Of a stretch of 64,000 nt of DNA, positions 48,979-60,497 are shown in pieces. Each line of letters opens with the position of its first letter. Position 1 is the first letter of the stretch. A program made the position numbers and the translations under genes. The stretch comes from Maratus speciosus (lineage: Eukaryota; Arthropoda; Arachnida; Araneae; Salticidae): positions 1 to 64,000 of the forward strand of contig CAWVRF010001047.1 of the NCBI GenBank assembly GCA_963932465.1, given 5' to 3'. The notes under the pieces were generated by a model. It made no database searches. It saw nothing but the letters and a program-made list of their open reading frames with translations, and had not been told where the DNA came from.

Positions 48979-48980
<2 letters not shown>
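48440..48980. repeat. Diverged satellite fragment with an inverted half
   Basis: Two tandem ~110-bp pieces (about 48490-48600 and 48601-48710) carry ACCGAAGAAACCAAACACAC and TTACCGTTTTACCGAGTAATC, related to the conserved block of the satellite at 36301-44075. The segment 48880-48975 read in reverse complement continues the same block (CTACCCTCCCTTTTGAGTAC, AAACACCAACGTAAGGAGTA). So the conserved part of the monomer is present here partly as an inverted repeat. Confidence 0.6.
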
Positions 48981-49024
<44 letters not shown>

Positions 49025-49026
49025 CA
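48981..49026. repeat. Compound (CA)n(TA)n microsatellite
   Basis: About 13 CA units followed by about 10 TA units. Confidence 0.9.
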
Positions 49027-50142
49027 TATAATTATATATTCACGAATATGTAAGCAATAAAAAACGGTTAAAGACAAGTTATTGTAAAGTCTATACTTAA
49101 TGATAAAAATAAATTGTTTCAACAGTAATTTCCACAAAATCCAAAATTTTTTGAAGTGAGTTTTACTGAAGAACTGTTATTATATAATTTGATAAATTTT
49201 TATTTCCCAATTTCATTTTGAATAACTGTATAGTATTATATAGGATGTCAACGATTAAATAGTGATTTCAATCACCTGATTTTTTTTTTTTAAATCATTG
49301 ATTGAAATAATAAATTTTCTAAATATTTAAAATTACATAAAAAAGTATTAAAATCTAAGATGAACATAATTGGAAAGTTTCTACAGGTATTTTGACTTAT
49401 GAATACACAACAATAACAACAACAAAAATCTTTAAATAATTGTTTCTAAGCTTAATTCCTGAGTATTGTAAAACATTAAGTACAATAAGTTTGTAAATAG
49501 CATAGTTTTTATCCTACATAAAAAGCATTTCATTTAAAAACATTTAAATCTAATATAATTTGCAATGTCATAATTTTCTTTAAGTAATCAAATTATTCAT
49601 TCTTTTATATAAAATAAGCATAGCAAGTATAGTCAATTTCTGCTATCAAAAGAACAAAATAGCGACAATTTTATTTTCTCATTCTACTTTTGCAATAATA
49701 AATTTACAGCAAATATTGGAGTTAAGAAGGAAAGAATGACATCTGCTCAACAATTCTTGTAAAAGAATTGGCATAAAAATATTAAGAACATCTTCAAAGA
49801 GCTTCGTCAGTGTAGTTGTTTAACTTTGAAATTCATATACTACACCAAAAAAAAAAAAAAAAAATAAAAAAAAAATAAAAAAAAAATAAATAAAATAAAT
49901 AAATAAATAAAATAATTAGGGATTGAAAAGACAGCAAAACTTCTTTCTTAAATAAATAAATAAATAAATAAAAAAAAAAAACAACAACAACAACAAAAAA
50001 AAAAACAATTAAAAGCTAATAATACCCACTGAGAGGTAACAACGCTATTATTGAATATTTTTAGGATTTCAGATATAACTAGATATTCTTATATTTACTC
50101 CGTATGAATGGCTTTAAATAATTTTTATGATTTCTTTAGTTA
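49027..50142. other. AT-rich non-coding DNA with A-rich microsatellites
   Basis: From 49845 to 50008 the DNA is a patchwork of A runs, (AATA)n and (AAC)n. Nothing else recognised. Confidence 0.5.
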
Positions 50143-50150
50143 GCATACAC

Positions 50151-50876
50151 CAGGGTCGGCGAACCTATGGCACGCCAAAAAATAATTTTGGCACGGCGCG
50201 GCGTTGATTATGTCTCTAAATGAGGATACAGCGATTTTACACAAAATACACGAACTCAGATGATCTGATTTGATTCTAAATTCGATTAATTGCAAATTGG
50301 AGAATTTTAATTCTATTCAATATGGTTTCGAAAATTTATCAAACAAAGAAAATATTTGAAAACTATGAAAAAGGAAAGATTATTACCGATGGCAAATTAT
50401 GGCATCTTGGAAATTAATTTAAGAACTATTTAAATAAACTGCCTTTTTCAATTTTGATAATTTTTTCTACTATTTATATATGTCATTTTCGTAAATTAAC
50501 CATTTTCCCAAATTTAGAATATAAAAAATAAAACAGAGAGTGTTTGCCATATAAATTCATTTAGTTTGCATTCTGTTGAAATTAACTGAACATGAACATG
50601 ATATTAATTATTTTTCATTCAAGATACAACAATCAATCACATTATGCTTTTAATTAATTTCTAAAATATAATTGTTTCTATAATTATTGCAGTGCAATAC
50701 TTACATGTATGTTACCCATTTTAGAAAATATCCTAATAAGTAATTTTCAAGTAGTTTTGATTCATTATATTTCAACCCACTAAATTTGTTTTTTAGTTGG
50801 CACGTCAAAGTCAAATAAAATATGTTTTGAAAAAAAAAAAATTGGCACGCGACTATAAAAAGGTTCGCCAACCCTG
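50151..50876. mobile_element. Non-autonomous hAT element with 8-bp duplication, copy 1
   Basis: Left end CAGGGTCGGCGAACCTATGG and right end GGTTCGCCAACCCTG are inverted, and TTTGGCACGGCGCGGCG mirrors TTGGCACGCG near the right. The exact 8-bp duplication GCATACAC is at 50143-50150 and 50877-50884. At 726 bp with no transposase it is a deletion derivative. The element at 57515 is from the same family. Confidence 0.92.
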
Positions 50877-50884
50877 GCATACAC

Positions 50885-51330
50885 ATACAAGCGTGTAAGT
50901 TTAGATTTAGGCGATTAACAGCACAAATACAAAACGAGCTGCAAATAATATGTGTTAGTTTTATTATTTAGGCTATTAACTAATGAAATTAATTATTTGC
51001 AGTTTTAATTAATTATGTAATTACTTACTATTTCCTCTAGGCCATTTTTAAAGGCCCCTTTTGAAATTGGCAAAATGCACCCTGCCCTTTAAAAAATATT
51101 GAAATTAACTTGTAGTTGTAGCCAGAGATTTCTTTTAAAAAACTTCCCCACTCTAAAGTATTTATAAATCCATGTGCCCAAGACCTTGCAAAAATGACAG
51201 AACTTTATTTCTTTAGAAAAAGTGTGATATTAATAAAACATGTTGTTATTTAATGTACTTTTCAACCTGTAATTCATAAAATTGTTAAAAATAAATGACA
51301 CTTTATTTATTGCACTAAAAGATTACATAT
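50885..51330. other. AT-rich non-coding DNA
   Basis: No gene or repeat recognised. Confidence 0.45.
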
Positions 51331-52760
51331 AGGGGATACCAGGGAACAGTGGTCCACTTTTGCAGTTAACATTTTTTTTCTCTTTAACGGAGAGACCAAT
51401 CTACCTGAAAATATTTGTGAATATTCTTTAAACCTTTCTACATGCCTCATAATTTTCGTAGAACATAGTTTCTAATACATTTTTCAATTTTTTTTTTTTA
51501 TATATACACCCGTAAAGTGGACCAGTGTACCCCCGAAGCGGAGTACACTGGTCCACCTACTGGGGCACAGTGGTCCACTATTAGTTATTGTATAAAATAC
51601 AATATAAATCTACTTATAATTAATCTAATTCTTTTTTATTTCCCTTTTAACTCCAAAATATAATAATACAAATTTGCAAGTAGCATTTTGAAACAAAAAA
51701 CATAAAACTAAAGAATTATCAAAAAATTTATTATTTTTTGAAAATAACAATATAAGATACAAAAGTGATTGCAAATAAGTTATTAAGTACAAAAAAATAA
51801 GCAAACATTAAGACAAATATGATGATGAAAAATTTATCAGAAGCTCAAAATAGTCAGGATAAAATAATTCATTATGAGCTAACCATGTGCTCTGAAGCTA
51901 TAACTAACCAATCCAGTGAGGTAATCTATTACTTATTTGGCTACAGTTATATTTTTCAAAGGTAGTAAATACAAAACAAAATATTTCTTACTATGTTAAC
52001 TCTACAATGCATGATTTTCATTTCTCCCCCCCTAACCCCTCTCCCCCCCCAAAAAAATTGCAATGTTGAACAAGAAAACTTAATTTAAAAATCATACATT
52101 AACTGTTATCCATAATTTAGGAGAAAACTAAAGCGTCAGATGGCTACATTATAATCTGAAGAACATATAACATGAAATTTAAAGTGTGCCAAATGACTAC
52201 ACTATGCATTGTAGGGTTAAACAAATTGTTATTTTTCTTTGTTTACTTTATTTTATAGTTAAATAACTCTTTAAAACTATTTATTTATAGAGAATAAGCA
52301 ATTATTAAATATTTTGAAAATTCTTCATTACAGGAGCAGTAATTCATTGTGGACTATTGTACCCCAGCAGTGGGCGGTCCACTGTGCCCCGTGTTGAAGT
52401 TCAATACATACTTATAAAAATATTATTTAAAGTTTTCTTTTAAGCATATAAACTTTTAAATTAAATAAAGACCAGTGTCTTATCTTTTCAAAAAAGTTGT
52501 TTTATCTTATTTATCCATAACCTTTAATTACTCAATAAAGAAAAGTATGATAATGAAAAATTTTACTTTTAGGAGTTCAAAACAATCAGTCAGGATAAAA
52601 GGGTTCATTCTGAGCTAACGATGTATTCTGAAGGCTATAAGTAATCAATCCAGTGCTGTTATCAATTAGCCTAAAAGAAAAGCTTTAAAAATTTAAATAT
52701 AAGTAAAATATAAGGGGTGGTCCACTGTGTACTTAGGTCCACTGTACCCTGGTCTCCCCT
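51331..52760. mobile_element. 1.43-kb TIR element with repeated GGTCCACTG-type motifs
   Basis: Left end AGGGGATACCAGGGAACAGT, then GGTCCAC, is mirrored by the right end GGTCCACTGTACCCTGGTC then TCCCCT. The flanks read ATAT on both sides, so the duplication could be TA, TATA or ATAT. CAGTGG/CCACTG words recur at the ends and internally near 51510-51582 and 52350-52385 in both orientations. A ~115-bp block repeats inside (51818-51940 and 52555-52675, landmark AGTCAGGATAAAA). There is no transposase frame. The superfamily is unresolved. Confidence 0.75.
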
Positions 52761-53489
52761 ATATTTTTTCTTATATCGTTACTAAACCCATTACTAATAT
52801 ATTTCCTCATGAAATAATGAAAGCATAAAAATGTATCATATGTTCCTAATTAGAGAGTGAATTGTTTAATAATTATCAATTTTAAGTAGTGTTAACAATT
52901 AAATATAAATGCAATTATTAATAATTTTAATAGATGTAAATATCACTAGTATTTAATATAGTTTTACATAATTATTACAAAATATTAATGCATATAATGT
53001 TATAGTATGCTACTAATTAATGAAACTACTAATTTACAATTTTCATAATTTCTGTAATTACTAACTATTAATTACAATTTTATTTATCAAAGTGTAAAAA
53101 ACATAGATTACGTCAACCAAAAAAATCTGATTTAAGTAAAAATAATCCGATGTTTTTACACCCTAGTAATATACTAGAATCAATGTGGATTTCAAATATA
53201 GCTTTATAAAAACGTTTTTTCACACGTCGAATGTGTTAAAATATTAAGCAGAAAACATACATAAGGGATTCGGAAAACATTCATTAACTTTGAGTACTTA
53301 AGTCTTTTAATGTAAAATTTTATTGCTGATTTTATATATTATAAAAATAAGACTTAATTTTTAAATTATGAAATTGTAAGAAAGCTTTGATTTACCTTTT
53401 TTGAATTAAAAATACCCTCCATAATCTTAGTGCAATCTCATACTCATACCTTATTCTTCTTTTGAACTTCGTGTAGTTTGTTTACGCAG
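52761..53489. other. Very AT-rich non-coding DNA
   Basis: Nothing recognised. Confidence 0.45.
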
Positions 53490-54150
53490 ACATATGGTAC
53501 TAGACGTTAGTAACTGGGAAGCTTGGCTTACGAGCAACCAATCACAGTAAACTAGCGGTGAGGCCTCGCCAACGCTCCGCAAAACGAAAATTCCAGTTCC
53601 GTACTCTGGCCGCGACTAAGAGTTTTTTTTAATTTTTTTTATAACTCCTCACCAAAGACAATTTTTAAAACATATCAAAAAGCAAAAAAAGAAATTAAAA
53701 AAGGGACAAATATTAATAAAAAAAGATTTCTACAATCATTTTTTAAGAGAGTTTAAACGCAAACAGAAATCTCTTTTTTTCGCGTCTGAACTCCCTTTAT
53801 TTAAGGTTGATTTTAAACACATGGACATAAAAAGAAAGATTAAACTGAAAATTGTTTTTCCCTGGAAGTTCAGGTGTGTGTGTGGCGGGGGCCTCTGATG
53901 TAGATGTAAGATTCTTCTTACCTCTTATTTAAAAAAAAAAAAAAAAAAAAAGGTTAATTAAATCTGAAACAATCAATTGTAAAAATAAAATAAAAAAGTA
54001 GCATACCTATGACCAAATCTCAACTAAGATTACTACAGAACTATTTTTTTTCTTATATCGTACATATGCGAAGCTTCATCCTTAGCGGATTCTGATTGGT
54101 TGTTCGCGAGTCGAACTTCGCTCCTACTAACGTCTAACGATACGATCCGA
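53490..54150. mobile_element. Inverted-repeat element with CCAAT-type boxes in its arms
   Basis: The left arm (about 53496-53560) has TAGACGTTAGTAACTGGGAAG, split by mismatches, and ACGAGCAACCAATCACAG. The right arm (about 54085-54148) reads CTGATTGGTTGTTCGCGAG and CTACTAACGTCTAACGATAC. The arms are inverted and diverged over ~60 bp. Each carries CCAAT (in opposite orientation). The centre is A/T rich. No protein is encoded; likely MITE-like. Confidence 0.6.
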
Positions 54151-54785
54151 ATGCGATGCAGGGGAATCCCCGATCAAATGATATGAAAACAATTTAACTG
54201 ATAACAAACATAAAACTACAGTTGTACTTTTAAAATACTTATGAGACGTTTTATTGTTCAGATGATATTTCCAAGAATACGTTTTCTTGGTGAAGGTAGG
54301 AAAAGCAATTAATTCCGTACTATAAATAGCAGTTTATTTATAAAATGGAATAAAAATATTCGCAAACTGGCGCAGTACCGCTAATTTGGCGATAAGATAA
54401 ATTGCTAAGAAAAGGATGAAACTAAGATCATAAGGAAGACATAGAATAAGCTATTGATTTCAGAGAACTAAATTCAACCTTCACAAAAATGAAGGCTATG
54501 TAATTTATAAAATATTATTATTATTTTTATCAAAATATATTCTTTTTTATATACAGATTTTAAGAAAGTTTTAAAAACTAAAGAAACGTTATGCAATATG
54601 CGTTTGTGCTTGCGTGGAAAGTACAAAAAGGCTAAATTATGGGTACCTTATAGGCGCAGATTCAATGCGTCAACAAATCTCTGAATTGTAAAGAAAGTAA
54701 TTTAAAATTGAACTAATATAAGTAAACATAAAACTAACACACACCGAATAAATATCTCTGCTTTTTATTTAAATTGAGATATTTT
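54151..54785. other. AT-rich non-coding DNA
   Basis: Nothing recognised. Confidence 0.45.
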
Positions 54786-55173
54786 TACTTTCTTCTATCT
54801 GTACAAGAAGAAAGTACTGGTTTCGTGAAAAATGTCGACTTCCGGTTTACGATGGATTTATATGTTTTAGAAGGTTCTGAACACGATTTGATGGATTTTA
54901 GAAAATGTCTGTTCGTGAGTCTGTCTGTCTGTATGTGATAAAATTTTTGTGGGAGCTCTATCTCAAGAACTAATGCACGGAATTTCGCAAAATTTTAGAT
55001 TCAGTGAGACTTTGATATAAACTGGTGCTGATTAGTTTTTGGTGTAAATCGCCCGACAGCTGGCGCTGCTATGCTGCATTTTTCACGATATCCGCAATAG
55101 CTCTATCTCAAGAACTAATGCACGAATTTTCATTTAACTTCAGATTCAGTTAGACGTTGACATAAGTCGTTGC
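54786..55173 (-). repeat. F2 element, reverse orientation, truncated
   Basis: Starts with the F2 hairpin (TACTTTCTTCT 54786-54796, AGAAGAAAGTA 54806-54816), then the F2 terminal module with TTCCGGTTTACGATGGATTT, a GTCTGTCTGTCTGTATG tract (54919-54935), then two monomers marked by GCTCTATCTCAAGAACTAATG and CAGCTGGCGCTGCTATGCTG. It is cut at 55173 by a hAT-like element. Confidence 0.75.
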
Positions 55174-56076
55174 CAGAGGCGTCGCGATGGGGGGTTATGG
55201 GGGGGGGATATATGTGAACTTGGGAAATTGAAGATTTGAATTGGGAAATTATAGATTTTTGAAACACTTTTTCTTTTTTTTTAATAAAAAGTAAAAAATA
55301 AAAAAGAATTTTTTATTGTTTTGCTGACTACCTTTATGGGTTCTGTAACAGTTAAATAGTTAAACTTTCTAATGCGGCATTTTATTTCGAGGCAGAATTG
55401 TGCCTCAGGTGCTTCAAAACCCCGGAATGTGCCTTAGGGCTTTCCACCAGGGTTTTCTAAATTCTTAGTTATTTTTGTCCGCTTTTTCTAAATTTAATTT
55501 TATGTCGCATTTTCACTTTCGTTGGAGGTTTCGCGTGGCGGTAACACGTTCCACGCCGGTACTCCTTAAGCACCGCGTTGACTTGACTACAAAAAGCAAC
55601 CAGGCTCAATTTCTAATTATGTTTCTCTGTGCCACGAAAATATCATACATCTACTAGACCTGGATTTCTTTACTGTTGTCCATCAACTGTGTCTCTAATA
55701 CATTTCCTCCAAAACTTTGATTCTTTTTCAAAAATCTAAAAATATGAGGCTATTTTCATATGAAGTACGATTATGACTCGTACACAATTAAAGACAAAAA
55801 CGTTCATTAAATGAACCAATAATTATAGTTTTTATGTTTTTAGTTTCAACTTTTTTTTTTTTTTTTCTCTGGTGGAAAGAATTTTTTTTTTTTTTTTTGG
55901 TGGAAAGATTTTTTTTTTTTTTGCGTATAAGTATTATTATTATTAAACACGCATTGAACATATCATTTTAGTTGGAAAATAGAGCAATTTGTTTCACGTT
56001 GGGAAATTTTTGAATTATAAGTTGGGAAAATTTTGAACTCTTCACCCCCGAAAAAAATTTTGTAGCGACGCCCCTG
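55174..56076. mobile_element. hAT-like element without matching flanks
   Basis: Left end CAGAGGCGTCGCGATGGGGG and right end TTGTAGCGACGCCCCTG are inverted. TTGGGAAATT repeats occur near both ends. The 8-bp flanks GTCGTTGC and ATTATTGT do not match. A 60-codon frame at 55475-55657 has no known domain. T runs near 55849-55921 look like slippage. Confidence 0.55.
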
Positions 56077-56733
56077 ATTATTGTGTTCTTTACAGTGTAT
56101 GGAAATTATCTAAATATATGCAAAGTTACAGAAATATTCTGGGAAGAAGAAAAACAAAACTGGATGCTTATGTAAGTTTATTATTTTAATTTAGCTCATT
56201 ATTCAAGCCGAACAAAAAATGTTTTTTATTGAATAAGATTTTCTTTCGGTATTTGAATTTTTTTTAACGACACTACAGACCAAATACATTGCGTTTAATG
56301 ATCTGCTCAATACCTATAATAAATACAGGAAAATGGATGTCTAGGAGAAAAAACCCTTAAAAACTAACGATCAATTGACCAATTAATAAAGTGTTTTTAA
56401 AAACACATTATTACTATTTTGCTACTATTTTTTTACAATCTATATACGGATACTTTAAACATTTCAATTTTATTCTTTTTTTCAAACATTTTTTTCTCAA
56501 CAAACTGAGGAGGCTAAATGGTATTGGAATAACGTAAATAATATCGCGTTATTATTAAAAAAATGTTGCATGCAAATTACAGTGAAAGTACAATTGACAA
56601 ATACATAAAAAAAGGAATAGCCCCATACATTTAAATTGCAAAACTGTCACAGAGAAAACGAAAATAGGCAACTGACTGGTAATTATGCATTTTGAAAATT
56701 TATATTAAACTAGTCGGATATGCCAATCCCAAC
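56077..56733. other. AT-rich non-coding DNA
   Basis: Nothing recognised. Confidence 0.45.
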
Positions 56734-57455
56734 ACTTTCTTCTTTCTCATAGATGTTAAAATTTCTAAAAGTTGTTACACATGTTAATACTTCAGTGTTA
56801 TTACTTCAATATTGCATCAATTTTGAGTTATTTTACAACTTTGAATCATCTTAAGTTTCTGCTTTATTTTACAAATCGAAGTGAAAACGAGTTAATCCGA
56901 ATCATAATATTTAATAAAATTATAATTGTTGCGTTATTCTGTCATACATCAGCTGCTTGAGAATCGCCTGGTTAACTGGATGCGAATTGCTCGTCGTTGC
57001 GTGAACAGTCGATGTACAATAGAACTATGAAAAATCCAGAAAGATCACTATTACAGCGCCCTCTTCCGGTGGGTAATTACCAAATTCACGTGCGGCTGGC
57101 CATAGACAAAACATACACATGAAATTTATTTCAATTTAATGCATAACTTCAAACACTTTTCGATGGTACAATAATGAAAATGGCACAAAAATTGCTACTA
57201 CAGCTCCCCCTTCTGGCGGAATATTTCCAAATTCAACGAGGATCTGCTGTCATAGCTAAGAAATACACAAAATTTTTGGTTCAATTCAATGCATAACTTC
57301 ATACGCTTTTTGATGATACAAAGAAGACACACGGGGTTACGGCCGGATAGAGAGGCATTTTGTATAAACATGTTTTTCGGGATCTCTGACCCTTAAAGCA
57401 TGTAAATCCGTCGAAAACCGGAAGTCGAAAAAATTTTCGATTTCATATTTAAACA
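56734..57455 (+). repeat. F2b: element sharing the F2 terminal module but with other monomers
   Basis: A tentative left edge is ACTTTCTTCT at 56734. Two ~130-bp monomers (about 57050-57190 and 57191-57320) share CAGCGCCCTCTTCCGGTGGG or CAGCTCCCCCTTCTGGCGGA and AATGCATAACTTCAAACACT. They are followed by a module (57345-57440) that matches F2 at 6550-6630: CATTTTGTATAAACATGTTT, ATCTCTGACCCTTAAAGCAT and GTAAATCCGTCGAAAACCGG. The terminal hairpin is not intact. Non-coding. Confidence 0.6.
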
Positions 57456-57514
57456 GTAGCAATTTTTATACTTTTCAAAGAGAACATTTTGACACTAGAA
57501 ATACGAATCTAGAC

Positions 57515-58212
57515 CAGGGTCGGTGAACTTTTTTAGATCGGCGTGCCCAATTTTTTTCAAAAAAGATTTTACGTGACCATGACGTGCCAAGGACAAAAAA
57601 ATAATTTAGTGGTTCAAAAATTCTGGATTTTTATTCATTGGGATTTAAAAATATTGGACAATATGCATCTAATAATTAGACTAACATATATTATAGAGTA
57701 ATAAAATGGTGAATGCGATACCGGTCATGCCAAATATTAATGTGTTGAACCTACTTACTTTTAATTGGATGCAATTCTGAATTTGAGTTATCTAACAAGT
57801 GGTTTGGTTTTCTAATATTTAAGATTTTCGTATCATTTTCGAAAATAATGACCCGCGGGAATAAATAGAGCGAACAATTGTGAAAACTACATAATTTATA
57901 CCAAGTCGCTTTAGTTTCATCACAAGGAGTTTTACTTATAATGCCTGATATTTTTCTTTTTGATATTCTCCCAACCTTCTCTTAATTTGATAACTTATAG
58001 AACCTACATTTAAATAATTTAGAAATTCAATTAGTTGCTTTCCAAAAAAAAAAAAAAAAAAAAAAAGAAAGAAAGAAAGAAAAGGCCAGCTTGTATAAGT
58101 TTTCGTGTTTTAACTTAATTCTATTTTGTTTTAGGATTTCAATCAACGCCGTGCCGAAAATATTCTATCGCATGCCAAATTTGGCACGCTTGCCATAGGT
58201 TCGCCGTCCTTG
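57515..58212. mobile_element. Non-autonomous hAT element with 8-bp duplication, copy 2
   Basis: Left end CAGGGTCGGTGAAC and right end GGTTCGCCGTCCTTG, with exact 8-bp duplication ATCTAGAC at 57507-57514 and 58213-58220. TTTGGCACGC near the right end matches the copy at 50151. At 698 bp with no transposase, it belongs to the same family. An A run with (GAAA)n lies at 58047-58082. Confidence 0.9.
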
Positions 58213-58220
58213 ATCTAGAC

Positions 58221-58457
58221 TCTCAAATTAAAGAAAAAAAAAAAACTGGCGTGAAATTTCTGTGATTAATTCCAGTGATATTCAATATGAAAACGTAGAC
58301 TAATTTGGGGAAGAGGGAAATATCAGAACTGAAAATCGTTAAGGTTAAAATTTAATGTAGATTTTTTTAATGCCTTTCAATGGAAAGCATTATTTGTGTT
58401 AAAAAAATTCTAGTGAAATTCTTTAACTATTCTAATAAACATTTAAGGGGTGAGGTA
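58221..58457. other. AT-rich spacer
   Basis: Nothing recognised. Confidence 0.4.
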
Positions 58458-60380
58458 CAGTCGTGGGTAAAAAAAAAAAGTAAACACCCTCTACTAACTT
58501 TGCAACTTATTATAATAGGAAAAAGTCACTGGTATCAAACGATTGGAAATAAAGTCTATTTTTAAATGGTGTATATAAAATTTGCTTAACGGGTCATCTA
58601 CAAATGAAAACCAGACCAAACTTTGTTTTTTTCAATGACAACACCCAATTTTGACAATATATGTTAAATCTTCGGTTCAAAATATGCCGAAAAACGAAAT
58701 TTCAAGTCATTTGGATGCTAAGTTTTTGAATCATAAACATTCAAAATTTAGAGCTTTTAATGTTAAATTATATTTTTATATTTTTATTAATATCTACTGA
58801 AATTATAACCCTAATGAAATATTTTTTTTGTGTGGTTATAATACTAAAAAACCCAAATATAAATACATTGAATATGTGATTTAAAAAAAGTTATAATATG
58901 AATTATAAAATTAATATTCGAAATAAATATGAATTTCAACCTATAAATTTTTTGATAGATTTATATTTATTGTGTCCTGCTTTATGCGAATTCTCAATTT
59001 AAAATTTTTTATTCCAAGTACTTTTCGAATTATGATTAAACAAGAAAGAAAAAACATGCGTCAAGCATAGGTTATGAAACACTTCCCAACACATTCAGGA
59101 TAATGTAACAAAGCTTCATAGTATATTAAGTTAAAATATTATGTCTAATTCAACCATATGGAAACGCATAGCACATTTGAAAACCCAATTGACCACGCGC
59201 ACTGGGCGGAGCTTGCAATGTTTGTCACAAGCATTGTGGTATTTGATTGGCTTTTGGCGAGCGCTTGTGGGAAAAATAGAGAAGCTGATTAGCTATAATC
59301 CATCGTGACGTTGTATGACGTCAGTAATGCTTGTGGTCCATTTCAGCTGTTCCCATCTACAATAGGGAAATTATCCGAATACTTTAAGCATCACTGTATA
59401 TGATTAAAACAGTTAAATTTAAAAGCGCAAGCCGAAATTGAAAACGCACTTCAGCCATTATTACTCAAAGACAGTATTGTAACCGATTTCTTTCGTGTGT
59501 CCCTGTAAATGAGTGACAAATGCTATGAATACCCTATTCTGTCGTAATCGTAGTGAAATTCCGTGATTTATATCAGTTTAAATACATTTGAAACAGCTTA
59601 ATGTCATTAAAATACTCTGCAAACGATTTTCCCCCATATACCATAATGTAATGGAATTCTTTTGGGCAGCCCTGTCAATGAAATATTAATCCCACATACT
59701 TCATATGCAATACCAAACATGGTTAGGTGACCCTAAATATGGATTATCAATTGCATGAAAATCCGAATCTATTTACGGGAGTTACAGCGTGGACAGACGG
59801 CCAGACAAACCGAATGCGTAAACACTTTTCAACTTTGTTGGAAAGTGTTAAAAACGTCAAAGTGATGGTGTAAGGGGCCGTCTATGATGTGCAGTAAAGC
59901 ATAATTTGAAAAAAAAAATATATTTTACCCATTTTATTGAAACATTTGGGCTGTCGAAACATATTAAGAGAGTGAAATGTTTCTATTGGCAAGAAATAAT
60001 ACATTAATAGAAGCGTCATAGTCAATCTGTAGAATTTTAACAATCGAGTACCGAATTCGATTTGGATATAGCCGTCAAAATAGGCTCATTTTAAAATAAT
60101 TAATTTCTCTGAAACTAATCGTACGAATTTCATCCAAAATTTGTTTTTAGGTTAATTGAAGGGTGCATAATCTATTTATGGTGTCAAACTTTGGTATTGC
60201 TATTAAAAAAAACAGAGTTTGGGTTCTTTTTTATATGTAGATATGTAATTTATATTTCCACACAAGTTCTGTAGTTACTTTATTTCCAATCGTTTGGTAC
60301 CAGTAAATGTCTTTTACAATAATTTGTTACAGAGTTAATAGGGGATGTTTACTTCCCCCCCCCCCCCCCCCCCACGACTG
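58458..60380. mobile_element. TA-flanked element with ~105-bp inverted ends
   Basis: Left end CAGTCGTGGGTAAAAAA and right end CCCACGACTG with TA on both sides (58456-58457, 60381-60382). The inverted ends extend about 105 bp to AAACGATTGGAAATAAAGT and its mirror ACTTTATTTCCAATCGTTT. At one place in the ends the left copy has an A run and the right, read in the same sense, a G run. Target and ends fit a Tc1/mariner-type non-autonomous element. No transposase remains. Family F3 (59040-59855) is nested inside. Confidence 0.8.
59040..59855 (+). repeat. F3 element, copy 2
   Basis: A non-repeated front part with AAGCATAGGTTATGAAACAC and CACATTCAGGATAATGTAAC matches the palindrome centre at 63190-63300. 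Monomers follow with CCCTGTAAATGAGTGACAAATG (about 59501) and CCCTGTCAATGAAATATTAAT (about 59671), then GGACAGACGGCCAGACAAAC (59791-59810) and a terminal hairpin AACACTTTTCAAC (59821-59833) with GTTGGAAAGTGTT (59837-59849). Non-coding. Confidence 0.7.
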
Positions 60381-60497
60381 TACCTTTGAACCTGACAAAT
60401 TACACGTAAAAGTGACTCTAATATGGAGTGTTATAACTCCACATCTGATAAACTTTTGAACAGGAAATTTTAAACACATAAGTGAAATTTTATTACA

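Noticed and set aside
55166..56084. 8-bp target duplication for the hAT-like element at 55174-56076
   Set aside because: The flanks GTCGTTGC and ATTATTGT match at only about half the positions.
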